Positions 51,888 through 60,566 of a DNA stretch of 64,000 nt are shown piece by piece; position 1 is the first letter of the stretch; every line of letters begins with the position of its first letter. The DNA lies in the NCBI GenBank assembly GCA_019113745.1, contig DXGV01000045.1:1-64000 (forward strand), given 5' to 3'. The stretch comes from Candidatus Blautia intestinavium (GTDB lineage: Bacteria; Bacillota; Clostridia; Lachnospirales; Lachnospiraceae). The position numbers and the translations under genes are program-made. The notes under the pieces were generated by a model, which made no database searches, was not told where the DNA came from, and saw nothing but the letters and a program-made list of their open reading frames with translations.

Positions 51888-53106
51888 CCTCTGTTGTCCT
51901 TTCTATAGGATCCTCCAGCTTCTCCACTGGAATATCCTTTCCGATTTTCTCAATGATCTCCAATCTCCCGCTGCTTATGCAGGTTTTATGATCAACCTCT
52001 ATTTTAACATTATTTGCGGATATTTGAACCCCTTTTTCCATTAATTTTTCTTCATATTCCTGAAGTCTTTGAAAAGCCTCCGCCCTGGCTTCCTCATCCG
52101 TATAGGTTTCTTTCCTTTTTTCATATGTTTTTACAGAAATTTTTCCCAGGGAGACCGGCAGGACAAAATTCTCTGTAATGCGCAGAGGAAACTCCTCCAC
52201 AATCCGGCGCTTCTCTTTCTCCGCCTTACCTCCCCACTCCAGGTACCAGTCTCCCGCCTTCAGATAAATCCCCTGTTTTTCCTTTCCTGCAGGAATTTCT
52301 TCTTCATATTCCATAGGAAGCTCCGCGTAATAAGAGAGATTTCTCTTTATATAAATGTCCGCGTCCGCATGGACATATTCATAGCGGATGACTTCCTGAC
52401 TGTCATCTTTCAGATCCAGACGCCCAAGAACCAGAATATCCCCCTTTTTCACCTCATCTCCCGGCTTTACCTGGGGAACTCCTGTTCTGGTGACCATTTC
52501 CACCACCAGACCGTCTTCATCCGCCACGATACTGCAGGGCTCTTCCTTTTCCTCCTCTGCTTCCTGCACAAAAATCCCCTCCTGCACCGTAAGAATCAGC
52601 TTTGCGCCTTCTATCCGCGCGGAAACCCAGGTGATTTCCGGATAATTCTGACGCACCGCAGCCGCGATACTGCCGCAGTTTACCCGGGACTTCCTGATCC
52701 CATGGCTCACTCCCTGCTCCTCCAGAAATTTCAGGATCTCCGGAGTACTGTTTTGGACATTTCCTTCAATATGGATATTCCAGATACGGCCGGAAAAAAT
52801 AAAAAGCAGGATCATACAGAGAAGAACGCCAAGAAAAAATGCCTTTCTTTTTTTGCTCCTGACAAAAAAGAAGGGCAGTCCATGCTTTTCCAGAATATGA
52901 ATCTGTACCTTTGTTTTTTTATGTATGGAAGAGAGAAGAAAAAAATGGCGGACAGACAGGAAACAGACCAGGCTGCCGTCCTCCCTCCGGGAGAGCTGAC
53001 GCATATCCACTCCTCTGCTTCTGCAAAGATTCAGGAAACGCTCTCCCTGATCTCCCCGTACTCTGATCTTTACATAGCCTGACAGAAAACGCAGAATTTT
53101 TTCCAT
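51880..53106 (-). CDS. yqfD: Sporulation protein YqfD
   Basis: Membrane protein of the mother-cell sporulation programme in Bacillus. The 408-aa product has a soluble N-terminus with an HIPEG-like SRGVDMRQLSRRE, one transmembrane helix near 88-108 (KAFFLGVLLCMILLFIFSG), then a long exocytoplasmic part (GVSHGIRKSRVNCG; QVKPGDEVKKGDILVLG). It follows yqfC, giving the conserved yqfC-yqfD-phoH order. Confidence 0.93.
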   Translation of the reverse strand: MEKILRFLSGYVKIRVRGDQGERFLNLCRSRGVDMRQLSRREDGSLVCFLSVRHFFLLSSIHKKTKVQIHILEKHGLPFFFVRSKKRKAFFLGVLLCMILLFIFSGRIWNIHIEGNVQNSTPEILKFLEEQGVSHGIRKSRVNCGSIAAAVRQNYPEITWVSARIEGAKLILTVQEGIFVQEAEEEKEEPCSIVADEDGLVVEMVTRTGVPQVKPGDEVKKGDILVLGRLDLKDDSQEVIRYEYVHADADIYIKRNLSYYAELPMEYEEEIPAGKEKQGIYLKAGDWYLEWGGKAEKEKRRIVEEFPLRITENFVLPVSLGKISVKTYEKRKETYTDEEARAEAFQRLQEYEEKLMEKGVQISANNVKIEVDHKTCISSGRLEIIEKIGKDIPVEKLEDPIERTTEDG

Positions 53107-53114
53107 AGGGCCTC

Positions 53115-53390
53115 CTACTGTTCCAGATTCATGCCGGAAATGACTCCTGTAAGCATCATCTCGTCAGAAGTATACCAGGGAATTTCCAGTCTTTTTCCGG
53201 AAATCGTGATCCTTCCCCGGAAAGTGAGCACTACGATCTCCTCTCCGGTATACCGAAGAATACTCCGGTAATTTTCTATCACCGCCTGATTCCTTCCGGT
53301 AAAAGTCACGATCGTTTCCCGACAGGCCAGATCCCGTGGAATTTCCAGGGCCGTCACAAACTGTTCTTTCAGACGCTGTCTTTTTTTCAT
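53115..53390 (-). CDS. yqfC: Sporulation protein YqfC
   Basis: The 91-aa protein is a short single-domain YqfC/YabP relative (VTFTGRNQAVIENYRSILRY; GRITISGKRLEIPWY). YqfC is a SigE-regulated sporulation protein in Bacillus. GGAGG lies six bases ahead of the ATG within a hairpin or promoter region. Confidence 0.93.
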   Translation of the reverse strand: MKKRQRLKEQFVTALEIPRDLACRETIVTFTGRNQAVIENYRSILRYTGEEIVVLTFRGRITISGKRLEIPWYTSDEMMLTGVISGMNLEQ

Positions 53391-53397
53391 AAAACAC

Positions 53398-53443
53398 CTC
53401 CGGCTCTATTGCTAATTTATGCCGGAGAAAATGTCTTTATGTC
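53398..53443 (-). promoter_or_regulatory. Possible SigE promoter and inverted repeat before yqfC
   Basis: CATAAATT (53421-53414, minus) fits the SigE -10 (CATAnnnT), with GACATAA (53443-53437) 15 bp upstream as a rough -35. The same area holds CTCCGGC/GCCGGAG (53427-53421 with 53404-53398), which could hide the ribosome binding site in read-through transcripts. Both readings are tentative. Confidence 0.35.
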
Positions 53444-53993
53444 ATGCCCGGAATAAAACCATGGAAAACCAGAGTATGGTGTTTCCTCCCAGATTATATT
53501 CCATTTTTTCAGATTCCACGATCTCCGAGGCAACGATCCCATGGCTCTCCAGACAGGGATGCATCCGCTTTGGATATCTGCATGGTTTTCCCTGGGGATA
53601 GGCGCATTGTTCGCAGACGTCGCAGGACTCTGTAGAGAGGGTAAACGTTTCAAAGCCTTCTCCCTCCAGGAAGGCCGCCACCTCCCCTGTCAGAACCTCG
53701 TGGGCTCTTCTGGTAGCAAGCATCTCATCCATATTCAAAAGATCGGAAACTTCCGCTACGCTGGAGAAGAAAACAGCGCTGTCATAACTGTGTATCCTGG
53801 CGCCGCACTCCTCAAGGCTGCCTACCGCCGGAGGACAGGCCCAGGTAGTTCCATAACGCTCACACTCTTCCCTGCATATGATCCGCACCCGTTCCTGTGT
53901 ATGAAGTTTTTCTGTGTTCAGTATCCTGTATTCGTATATCGGATACTGGGAAATAAAATTTTCAAATTTTTCTATATCAAGTTGTGCTTTCAT
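53442..53993 (-). CDS. DUF2284 cysteine-rich metal-binding protein
   Basis: The 183-aa protein has several cysteines in DUF2284 positions: an N-terminal REECERYG/TWACPPAVG pair and the ESCDVCEQCAYPQGKPCRYP cluster with a further Cys in MHPCLES. These probably bind a 4Fe-4S cluster or other metal. Function unknown. GGAGG precedes the ATG; it is transcribed away from the gene at 54231. Confidence 0.88.
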   Translation of the reverse strand: MKAQLDIEKFENFISQYPIYEYRILNTEKLHTQERVRIICREECERYGTTWACPPAVGSLEECGARIHSYDSAVFFSSVAEVSDLLNMDEMLATRRAHEVLTGEVAAFLEGEGFETFTLSTESCDVCEQCAYPQGKPCRYPKRMHPCLESHGIVASEIVESEKMEYNLGGNTILWFSMVLFRA

Positions 53994-54086
53994 TTCTGTT
54001 CCTCCGGCGTCATTTTCCGGAAGGAGCCATTTTGCCGTCAGCGCTTCTTTCGCTCTTTACAGCTCCTTCCCGTTTTTACTGCTTCT

Positions 54087-54115
54087 ATTATAAGACCTCC
54101 CCGTCTGTTTTGAAA
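54087..54115 (-). promoter_or_regulatory. Promoter of the DUF2284 gene
   Basis: TTTCAA (54115-54110) and TATAAT (54092-54087) on the minus strand, 17 bp apart; about 95 bases to the start codon. Confidence 0.55.
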
Positions 54116-54129
54116 GTACTTTCTTTTTA

Positions 54130-54158
54130 TTGAATAAACGCAGGACATATGGTATAGT
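54130..54158 (+). promoter_or_regulatory. SigA promoter of the 859-aa PEP-synthase-like gene
   Basis: TTGAAT at 54130-54135 and TATAGT at 54153-54158, 17 bp apart. The predicted transcript starts near 54165, only a few bases before a terminator hairpin. Confidence 0.7.
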
Positions 54159-54171
54159 AGACTCATCACAC

Positions 54172-54218
54172 AGGACAAAGAAGTTTCTGCAAAGGCGCTT
54201 CTTTGTCCTTATTTTTTT
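54172..54218 (+). terminator. Leader terminator/attenuator-like hairpin
   Basis: AGGACAAAGAAG pairs perfectly (12 bp) with CTTCTTTGTCCT around a 14-base loop, followed by TATTTTTTT. It lies between the promoter and the ribosome binding site (GAGGAGG) of the 859-aa gene, in the plus orientation only. It should stop most transcripts after about 50 nt unless something prevents it. Confidence 0.7.
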
Positions 54219-54230
54219 GAGGAGGTTTGT

Positions 54231-56810
54231 ATGGCAGCATTTGATAAGATTAACAGCGGTTTTCCCCAAATGGACAAGGTTCTGGATCATATCCGGCTGG
54301 GAGACAATGTGGTATGGCAGGTGTCAGATATTGATGAATTCCGTTTTTTTGCGGAACCTTTTGCGAGGCAGGCCGTCAAAGACGGGCGGAATGTAATTTA
54401 TATCCGTTTCGCTCAGCATGAACCTGTTCTGAGGGATTTAAACGGAATCAAAGTATATCATTTCAATCCGGACGACGGATTTGAAACTTTTACGGTAGCG
54501 ATCTATGATCAGATCACCCGGGAGGGCCGGGACGCTTTCTATGTTTTCGACTGTCTCTCAGAACTTCAGTCCGTATGGTATACCGATCTGATGATGGGAA
54601 ATTTTTTCCGCGTCACCTGTCCTTATCTCTTTGAACTGGATACCGTGGCTTATTTTCCCCTTCTGAGAGGCCGGCACTCCTTCGACGCCGTAGCAAGGAT
54701 CCGCGACACAACGCAGCTTCTTCTTGACGTGTATTCTTCCGGCGCGGATATTTACCTGCATCCTCTGAAGGTCTGGAACCGTTATTCTGCCCGCATGTTT
54801 CTTCCCCATTGCTGCAGCCGTCTGGATTCCGCCTTCCGGACAGTGGAGGACGGCGTGAGCATGAGCCGTTACTATCAGACTATCCAGAAAGCCTCCGCAG
54901 GATCCCAGGATCAGAACTACGACAGCCACGACCGTTTCTTCGCCCAGGCAAAACTTGACTATTCCCGGGGATATTTTTCTGAAGAGACAGAGGATCTGAT
55001 CATCGACAGCACCATGACGAAGGACCGGCGTCTGAAAGCTCTTGTAAAACACTATTTTACTCCCGTAGACTATTTCATGCTCCGTGACAGGATGATCGGA
55101 AGCGGAGCCATTGGCGGCAAGGCCTGCGGTATGCTCCTGGCGCGGAAAATATCGGAAAAAGAAATTCCCGAATATCTTTCTCTCAGCGAACCCCACGATT
55201 CCTTTTATATCGGTTCGGATGTATTTTACACCTACATCGTCTCCAACGGATGCTGGCGGTTGAGGATCCGCCAGAGGACAAAAGAAGAATATTTTTCAGC
55301 GGCGGAGGAACTTCGGAAACATCTGTATACAGGAGAGTTTCCCGCCAAGATACGGGAGCAGTTTTTAAATGTGATAGAGTATTTCGGCCAGAGCCCTTTT
55401 ATCGTCCGCTCCTCAAGCTTCCTGGAAGACGGTTTCGGCAATGCCTTTGCAGGGAAATATGAGTCTGTATTCTGTGTCAATCAGGGAAGCCCTCAGAAAC
55501 GTCTGGAGGAATTTGAACAGGCAGTACGCAAAGTTTATGCCAGCACGATGGACTACTCCGCCCTGGAATACCGTCTTCTCCGGGGTCTGGAAAAGAAAGA
55601 CGAACAGATGGCCGTTCTGGTGCAGCGTGTCTCCGGCTCTTACCAGGGACAGTATTTCATGCCCTGCGCCGCCGGGGTAGGCTACAGTCACAGCGCCTAT
55701 AAATGGTATCCCGACATGGATCCCGGGGCAGGTATGCTGCGGATCGTCATGGGACTTGGCACAAAAGCCGTAGACCGTACAAAGGAAGACTACCCGAGAC
55801 TTGCCAACCTGGACCGTCCTTCTGTCACCATCCTCACCACTGTGGAACAGAAACACAAATTTTCCCAGAGGAACATCGACGTTCTGGACTGCAGGGAAAA
55901 CAGGCTGAAGGAAGTCCCTCTTGAAACCCTTCTTCCCGTTCTGCCTCTGTGGTATAAAAAAATGGTTCTGGAGCATGACTATGAGGCGGAATACCGTCTC
56001 CGGCAGATGGGCCGGAACCAGGACGTGTGGTTCGTAAGCTGCCAGAAGCTTCTGGAAAACCAGGTATTTACTTCTCTGATGCAGAAAATCCTGAAAACGC
56101 TGGAGCGGGTATACGAAAATCCGGTGGATATTGAATATACGGTAAACATTGACGAATCCGGCGATTTTGTGGTAAACCTTCTTCAGTGCCGCCCTCTTTA
56201 TCTTGGAGAAGCAGGCGAAAAAACGGATATCGGAAGCCTCTGCCTGAAGGAAACCTTCTTTGATATCCGGGATTCCTCCATGGGACCGTCAGGAAAAAGA
56301 AAGATAGATATTGTTGTCCAGATCGATCCTGTACTGTATTATCAGTATCCCTACCGCCAAAAATATGAGGCGGCGGAAGCTCTCGGGAAAATCAACCGAT
56401 ATTACCGGGGCAAAGGGCTCGGCCTTCTTCTGATGACGCCCGGAAGGCTGGGAACATCGTCTCCGGAATTAGGCGTTCCGGTAACCTTCGGAGATATTTC
56501 CGGTTTTTCCGCCATATGTGAGATTTCCGAAAGCCGCGCCGGATATATGCCAGAATTAAGCTATGGAAGCCACATGTTTCAGGATTTGGTGGAAGCCAGG
56601 ATTCTCTATGGGGCCATCTTCAATAACATTAAAACACTCGTTTACCGTCCGGAACTTTTTTCTTCCTGCCAGGATCTGTTCCCCCATATCTGTCCGGATA
56701 TGCCGAAGCTTTTCGGGATGATACAGGTACATCCGGTAAAAGATCTGTACTACTGGCTGGATGCGGTGTCCAATCACGCCGTATGCGGAATACCGCTTAC
56801 TACTCAGTAA
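54231..56810 (+). CDS. PEP-synthase-like ATP-grasp protein with RecA-fold N-terminal region
   Basis: The 859-aa protein has two parts. Residues 1-260 resemble KaiC/RAD55-like folds (GFPQMDKVLDHIRLGDNVVW at the start; FYVFDCLSELQSVW) but lack a Walker A lysine motif. From about residue 285 comes a PPDK/PEP-synthase N-terminal ATP-grasp domain (GAIGGKACGMLLARK; FIVRSSSFLEDGFGNAFAGK; IEYTVNIDESGDFVVNLLQCRP). The phosphohistidine and PEP-binding domains are missing. It may phosphorylate or sense an unknown partner. GAGGAGG precedes the ATG. Confidence 0.85.
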   Translation: MAAFDKINSGFPQMDKVLDHIRLGDNVVWQVSDIDEFRFFAEPFARQAVKDGRNVIYIRFAQHEPVLRDLNGIKVYHFNPDDGFETFTVAIYDQITREGRDAFYVFDCLSELQSVWYTDLMMGNFFRVTCPYLFELDTVAYFPLLRGRHSFDAVARIRDTTQLLLDVYSSGADIYLHPLKVWNRYSARMFLPHCCSRLDSAFRTVEDGVSMSRYYQTIQKASAGSQDQNYDSHDRFFAQAKLDYSRGYFSEETEDLIIDSTMTKDRRLKALVKHYFTPVDYFMLRDRMIGSGAIGGKACGMLLARKISEKEIPEYLSLSEPHDSFYIGSDVFYTYIVSNGCWRLRIRQRTKEEYFSAAEELRKHLYTGEFPAKIREQFLNVIEYFGQSPFIVRSSSFLEDGFGNAFAGKYESVFCVNQGSPQKRLEEFEQAVRKVYASTMDYSALEYRLLRGLEKKDEQMAVLVQRVSGSYQGQYFMPCAAGVGYSHSAYKWYPDMDPGAGMLRIVMGLGTKAVDRTKEDYPRLANLDRPSVTILTTVEQKHKFSQRNIDVLDCRENRLKEVPLETLLPVLPLWYKKMVLEHDYEAEYRLRQMGRNQDVWFVSCQKLLENQVFTSLMQKILKTLERVYENPVDIEYTVNIDESGDFVVNLLQCRPLYLGEAGEKTDIGSLCLKETFFDIRDSSMGPSGKRKIDIVVQIDPVLYYQYPYRQKYEAAEALGKINRYYRGKGLGLLLMTPGRLGTSSPELGVPVTFGDISGFSAICEISESRAGYMPELSYGSHMFQDLVEARILYGAIFNNIKTLVYRPELFSSCQDLFPHICPDMPKLFGMIQVHPVKDLYYWLDAVSNHAVCGIPLTTQ

Positions 56811-56826
56811 AAGTCTTACTTTTTTA

Positions 56827-56855
56827 TTGCAATACCAGGATACGGGGCATATAAT
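56827..56855 (+). promoter_or_regulatory. SigA promoter of the heterodimeric ABC exporter
   Basis: TTGCAA at 56827-56832 and TATAAT at 56850-56855, 17 bp apart. Confidence 0.75.
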
Positions 56856-56872
56856 AATTGATATACCAGCTA

Positions 56873-56901
56873 TTGGCAGCATCAACCATTGATGCTGTCA
56901 A
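56873..56901. promoter_or_regulatory. Palindromic operator-like site before the ABC exporter genes
   Basis: TTGGCAGCATCAA-CCA-TTGATGCTGTCAA, 13-bp arms with one mismatch (G-U pairing if RNA). It starts 17 bases after the -10 hexamer and ends 10 bases before GAGGAGG. It fits a repressor site (MarR/TetR size) or an mRNA hairpin. No regulator gene is next to it. Confidence 0.6.
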
Positions 56902-56926
56902 TAATTATGTGAGGAGGGATTCTCTT

Positions 56927-58726
56927 ATGAATGATCTGAAAAAGATATTTTCCTATGCAAAACCTTATAAAAGGGACTTTGCCGTGGCGGTGATCCTTGT
57001 CTGCATCGAGACTGTTTTTGAAATGATCATTCCTCTTTTGATGACAGATATTGTTGACATAGGCGTCCCTTCCCACGATATCGGCATACTTATGCAGCAG
57101 GGAGGAAAAATGGCGGTATGCGCCGCGCTCTCTCTGATCTCCGGACTTTTGTACGCCCGTTTTGCCGCGGCGGCGGCCTATGGCTTCGGGGCGGAACTCA
57201 GAATGGCCCAGTATCAGAGACTCCAGAATTATTCTTTCTCCAATCTGGACCGTTTTTCCGTTCCCTCTCTTGTCACCCGTATGACTACGGACGTTACTGT
57301 AATGCAGAACGCAGTCAACGGAGGGCTCCGTCCTCTGGTGCGAAGTCCGATCATGCTGGGACTGGGAATCGCAATGGCTTTCATGCTGAACAGAAAACTG
57401 GCTTTTGTTTTTGTCTTTACAGCTCCGGTTCTGGGGATCGTCCTGGCTCTGATCGTACACAAAGTAAGTCCTCTGTATAACCGTCAGCAGACTGCTGTGG
57501 ATCATGTCAACGGCCATATTCAGGAGACGCTTACCGCCATCCGCGCGGTAAAGGCTTTTGTAAGAGGCGATTATGAAACAGAACAGTTTGAAACTGTAAA
57601 CAATGAGCTTGCCAGCACCAGCCGGAACACATTCCGCTACGCCGTCCTGAACCTTCCTGCTTTTCAGGGGGTAATGTATACCGCCATCGTCCTTCTTATG
57701 TGGAATGGAGGCAATTATATACTGAAGGGTTCCATGAGCGTAGGAGAGCTTACCGCGTTTTTAAGCTATGTGCTTCAGGTCATGAACTCTCTGATGATGA
57801 TTTCCAATGTATTCCTTATGCTCACCCGTTCTCTTGCCAGCGCGGAGCGTATTTCAGAAATACTGGAAGAGCCGGTGGCCCTGACCTCCCCTGCTGAGCC
57901 GGTAACAGAAGTTCCGGACGGAGGGATCATATTTGAGAACGTTTCATTTAAATATTATGAGAAAGCGCGCAAATATGCCCTCTCCCATATAAATCTTGAT
58001 ATCCGTCCCGGCGAAACCATCGGTATCATCGGGGGAACAGGATCCGCCAAATCCACCCTGGTACAGCTTATCCCCCGTCTTTACGACGCTACAGAGGGAC
58101 GTGTTCTGGTAGGCGGACACGATGTAAGGGAATATGATCTTGCCGTTCTTCGTGACGCGGTGGGGATCGTCCTCCAGAAAAATGTGCTTTTTTCCGGAAC
58201 CGTCCGTGAAAATCTTCTCTGGGGAAATAAAGATGCAGACGACGAAACGCTCTGGGACGCCTGCAGGAAAGCCTGCGCCGATGAATTTCTCCAGAAGATG
58301 CCGGACGGTCTGGACACTGATCTTGGCCAGGGAGGAGTCAATGTTTCCGGCGGCCAGAAACAGCGGCTCTGTATTGCCCGCACACTTTTAAAAAATCCCA
58401 AAGTGCTGATCTTCGATGATTCCACCAGCGCGGTAGATACCGCTACAGAGGGAAAGATCCGCAGGGCGCTGAAAGCTCTTGACGGCGTTACCAAGATCAT
58501 CATTGCACAGAGAATATCTTCTGTAATGAACGCGGACCGGATCGTCATCCTGGAAGACGGGCAGATCCATGCCGCAGGCACACATAAGGAGCTTCTGGCT
58601 TTTGATCCTATTTATCAGGAAATCTATGAATCTCAGATGAAAGCGCAGAAGCATGATCCTGTCGCTGAAACCATTAGTGTAGAAAGCGGAGAGAAAGGAG
58701 ACGGACGCCATGGCAAAAACATTTAA
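56927..58726 (+). CDS. ABC exporter subunit with degenerate ATP site
   Basis: The 599-aa protein has six transmembrane helices (about 15-310) and a nucleotide-binding domain (about 350-590). Its Walker A is GGTGSAKST (Ala for the second Gly before Lys) and its Walker B ends FDDSTSAVD, with Asp in place of the catalytic Glu. The signature VSGGQKQ is intact. This pattern is typical of the non-catalytic partner in heterodimeric multidrug-type exporters. The start at 56927 follows GAGGAGG. It overlaps the next gene by 17 bases. Confidence 0.92.
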   Translation: MNDLKKIFSYAKPYKRDFAVAVILVCIETVFEMIIPLLMTDIVDIGVPSHDIGILMQQGGKMAVCAALSLISGLLYARFAAAAAYGFGAELRMAQYQRLQNYSFSNLDRFSVPSLVTRMTTDVTVMQNAVNGGLRPLVRSPIMLGLGIAMAFMLNRKLAFVFVFTAPVLGIVLALIVHKVSPLYNRQQTAVDHVNGHIQETLTAIRAVKAFVRGDYETEQFETVNNELASTSRNTFRYAVLNLPAFQGVMYTAIVLLMWNGGNYILKGSMSVGELTAFLSYVLQVMNSLMMISNVFLMLTRSLASAERISEILEEPVALTSPAEPVTEVPDGGIIFENVSFKYYEKARKYALSHINLDIRPGETIGIIGGTGSAKSTLVQLIPRLYDATEGRVLVGGHDVREYDLAVLRDAVGIVLQKNVLFSGTVRENLLWGNKDADDETLWDACRKACADEFLQKMPDGLDTDLGQGGVNVSGGQKQRLCIARTLLKNPKVLIFDDSTSAVDTATEGKIRRALKALDGVTKIIIAQRISSVMNADRIVILEDGQIHAAGTHKELLAFDPIYQEIYESQMKAQKHDPVAETISVESGEKGDGRHGKNI

Positions 58727-60566
58727 CGGAAAACGGCCAGAAAATCTCCGGCAGACTCTTGGAAAACTGTTCGCCTATCTCGGCAGACACAGGTTCCTTC
58801 TGATTCTGGTAGGCGTTTTCGCCGCGATAAGCGCCTCCGCCAACCTTCTGGGAACCTATATGATCAAGCCTATTGTCAATCAGGTGACGGAAAACGGAGA
58901 TATCTCTCTTCTTCTGCGAAATGTGGCCATAGCCGCCGCCATTTTCGGAACAGGCGCCCTCTCCACTCTGGGCTACACGCAGATCATGGTACGTGCCGCG
59001 CAGAAAGTACTCTGTGATATCCGCCGGGATCTTTACGGCCATCTGCAGAAGCTTTCTCTTGAATATTTTGATTCCCGGCAAAAGGGCGATCTGATGAGCC
59101 TTTTCACCAATGACGTGGACACCATATCGGACGCGCTCAATAACAGCTTTGCCATGATCATCCAGAGCTTTATCCAGATTGTCGGGACTTTGACGCTTCT
59201 CTTTATTTTAAACTGGAGACTTTCCCTTCTCGTTATCCTGGGATATGGGGCTATGTTTCTTTATATCCGCTACAGTACCAGAAAAAGCAAATTTTATTTC
59301 AACCGCCACCAGACTTATCTCGGCGAACTGGACGCTTATATTGAAGAAATGGTGGCGGGCCAGAAGGTGGTAAAGGTCTTTAACCACGAAAAAGAAAATC
59401 TGGAGAAATTCGCGGAGAAAAACAGGAATCTGCAGAAAGCCGGACAGAGCGCCCAGGGGTACGCCGCCACCATGATCCCTGCAGTAGTAAGCATTTCTTA
59501 TATTAATTATGCAATAATCGCCGTGGTAGGAGGAATCATGGTGATCCTCGGCATGTCGGACATCGGAAGTCTGGCAAGTTATCTTGTCTTTGCCCGCCAG
59601 TCCGCTATGCCTATCAATCAGTTTACCCAGCAGGGAAATTTCCTCCTGGCGGCTCTGGCCGGAGCGGAACGGGTCTTCCACACTATGGAGATCCCGCCGG
59701 AAACCGATAAAGGAACCATCGAGCTTGTCAACGTCCGAAAAGACAGCCGGGGCGCTCTGATCCCCTGCGAGGAACGTTCCAGCCTCTGGGCATGGCGGGA
59801 CAGCGCCCATCCGGAGCGTCCTCTCGTTCCGTTAAAAGGGGACGTCCGTTTCCATCACGTCACTTTCGGCTACCGTCCCGGCCAGGAAATCCTGAAGGAT
59901 ATTTCTCTTTATGCCAAGCCAGGGCAGAAAATCGCTTTTGTGGGCTCTACCGGAGCGGGAAAAACAACGATCACCAACCTGATCAACCGTTTTTATGACG
60001 TAACGGGAGGGGAGATCACTTACGACGGCATCAACGTACAGGACATCCGCAAAAATGATCTAAGGAGAAGTCTCGGCATCGTTCTTCAGGACACTCATCT
60101 GTTTACCGGAACAATCGCGGACAATATCCGATTCGGAAAGCTGGACGCCACGCAGGAAGAGATTGAAAATGCGGCAAAAATCGCCAACGCGGATTCTTTT
60201 ATCCGCCGTCTTCCTCAGGGGTATGACACTATGGTTACCAGCGACGGGGCAAATCTTTCCCAGGGGCAGCGTCAGCTCCTTGCCATCGCCCGGGCGGCGG
60301 TGGCCGATCCTCCGGTACTGATCCTGGACGAAGCCACCTCCTCCATAGATACCCGTACCGAAGCCCTTATTGAAAAGGGAATGGACCGCCTGATGGAAGG
60401 ACGGACGGTTTTCGTTATCGCCCACCGCCTCTCTACGGTGCGGAATGCCAACGCCATCATTGTTCTGGAACACGGGCAGATCATGGAGCGGGGCGACCAC
60501 GACGAGCTTCTGGCTCAGAAGGGAGAATACTATCAGCTTTATAACGGAATGTTCGAGTTAAGTTAA
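58710..60566 (+). CDS. ABC exporter subunit with catalytic ATP site
   Basis: The 618-aa partner has six transmembrane helices and a nucleotide-binding domain with Walker A GSTGAGKTT, Walker B LILDEATSSID (catalytic Glu present) and AHRLST. The signature is LSQGQRQ, the changed form that faces the degenerate site in heterodimers. A 25-residue insertion (PCEERSSLWAWRDSAHPERP) precedes the ATPase domain. A multidrug or peptide substrate is possible. Its stop overlaps the convergent permease gene by four bases. Confidence 0.92.
   Translation: MAKTFNGKRPENLRQTLGKLFAYLGRHRFLLILVGVFAAISASANLLGTYMIKPIVNQVTENGDISLLLRNVAIAAAIFGTGALSTLGYTQIMVRAAQKVLCDIRRDLYGHLQKLSLEYFDSRQKGDLMSLFTNDVDTISDALNNSFAMIIQSFIQIVGTLTLLFILNWRLSLLVILGYGAMFLYIRYSTRKSKFYFNRHQTYLGELDAYIEEMVAGQKVVKVFNHEKENLEKFAEKNRNLQKAGQSAQGYAATMIPAVVSISYINYAIIAVVGGIMVILGMSDIGSLASYLVFARQSAMPINQFTQQGNFLLAALAGAERVFHTMEIPPETDKGTIELVNVRKDSRGALIPCEERSSLWAWRDSAHPERPLVPLKGDVRFHHVTFGYRPGQEILKDISLYAKPGQKIAFVGSTGAGKTTITNLINRFYDVTGGEITYDGINVQDIRKNDLRRSLGIVLQDTHLFTGTIADNIRFGKLDATQEEIENAAKIANADSFIRRLPQGYDTMVTSDGANLSQGQRQLLAIARAAVADPPVLILDEATSSIDTRTEALIEKGMDRLMEGRTVFVIAHRLSTVRNANAIIVLEHGQIMERGDHDELLAQKGEYYQLYNGMFELS

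Noticed and set aside
54057-54290. 77-codon minus-strand frame across the leader of the 859-aa gene
   Set aside because: It spans the promoter and terminator hairpin and has no ribosome binding site.
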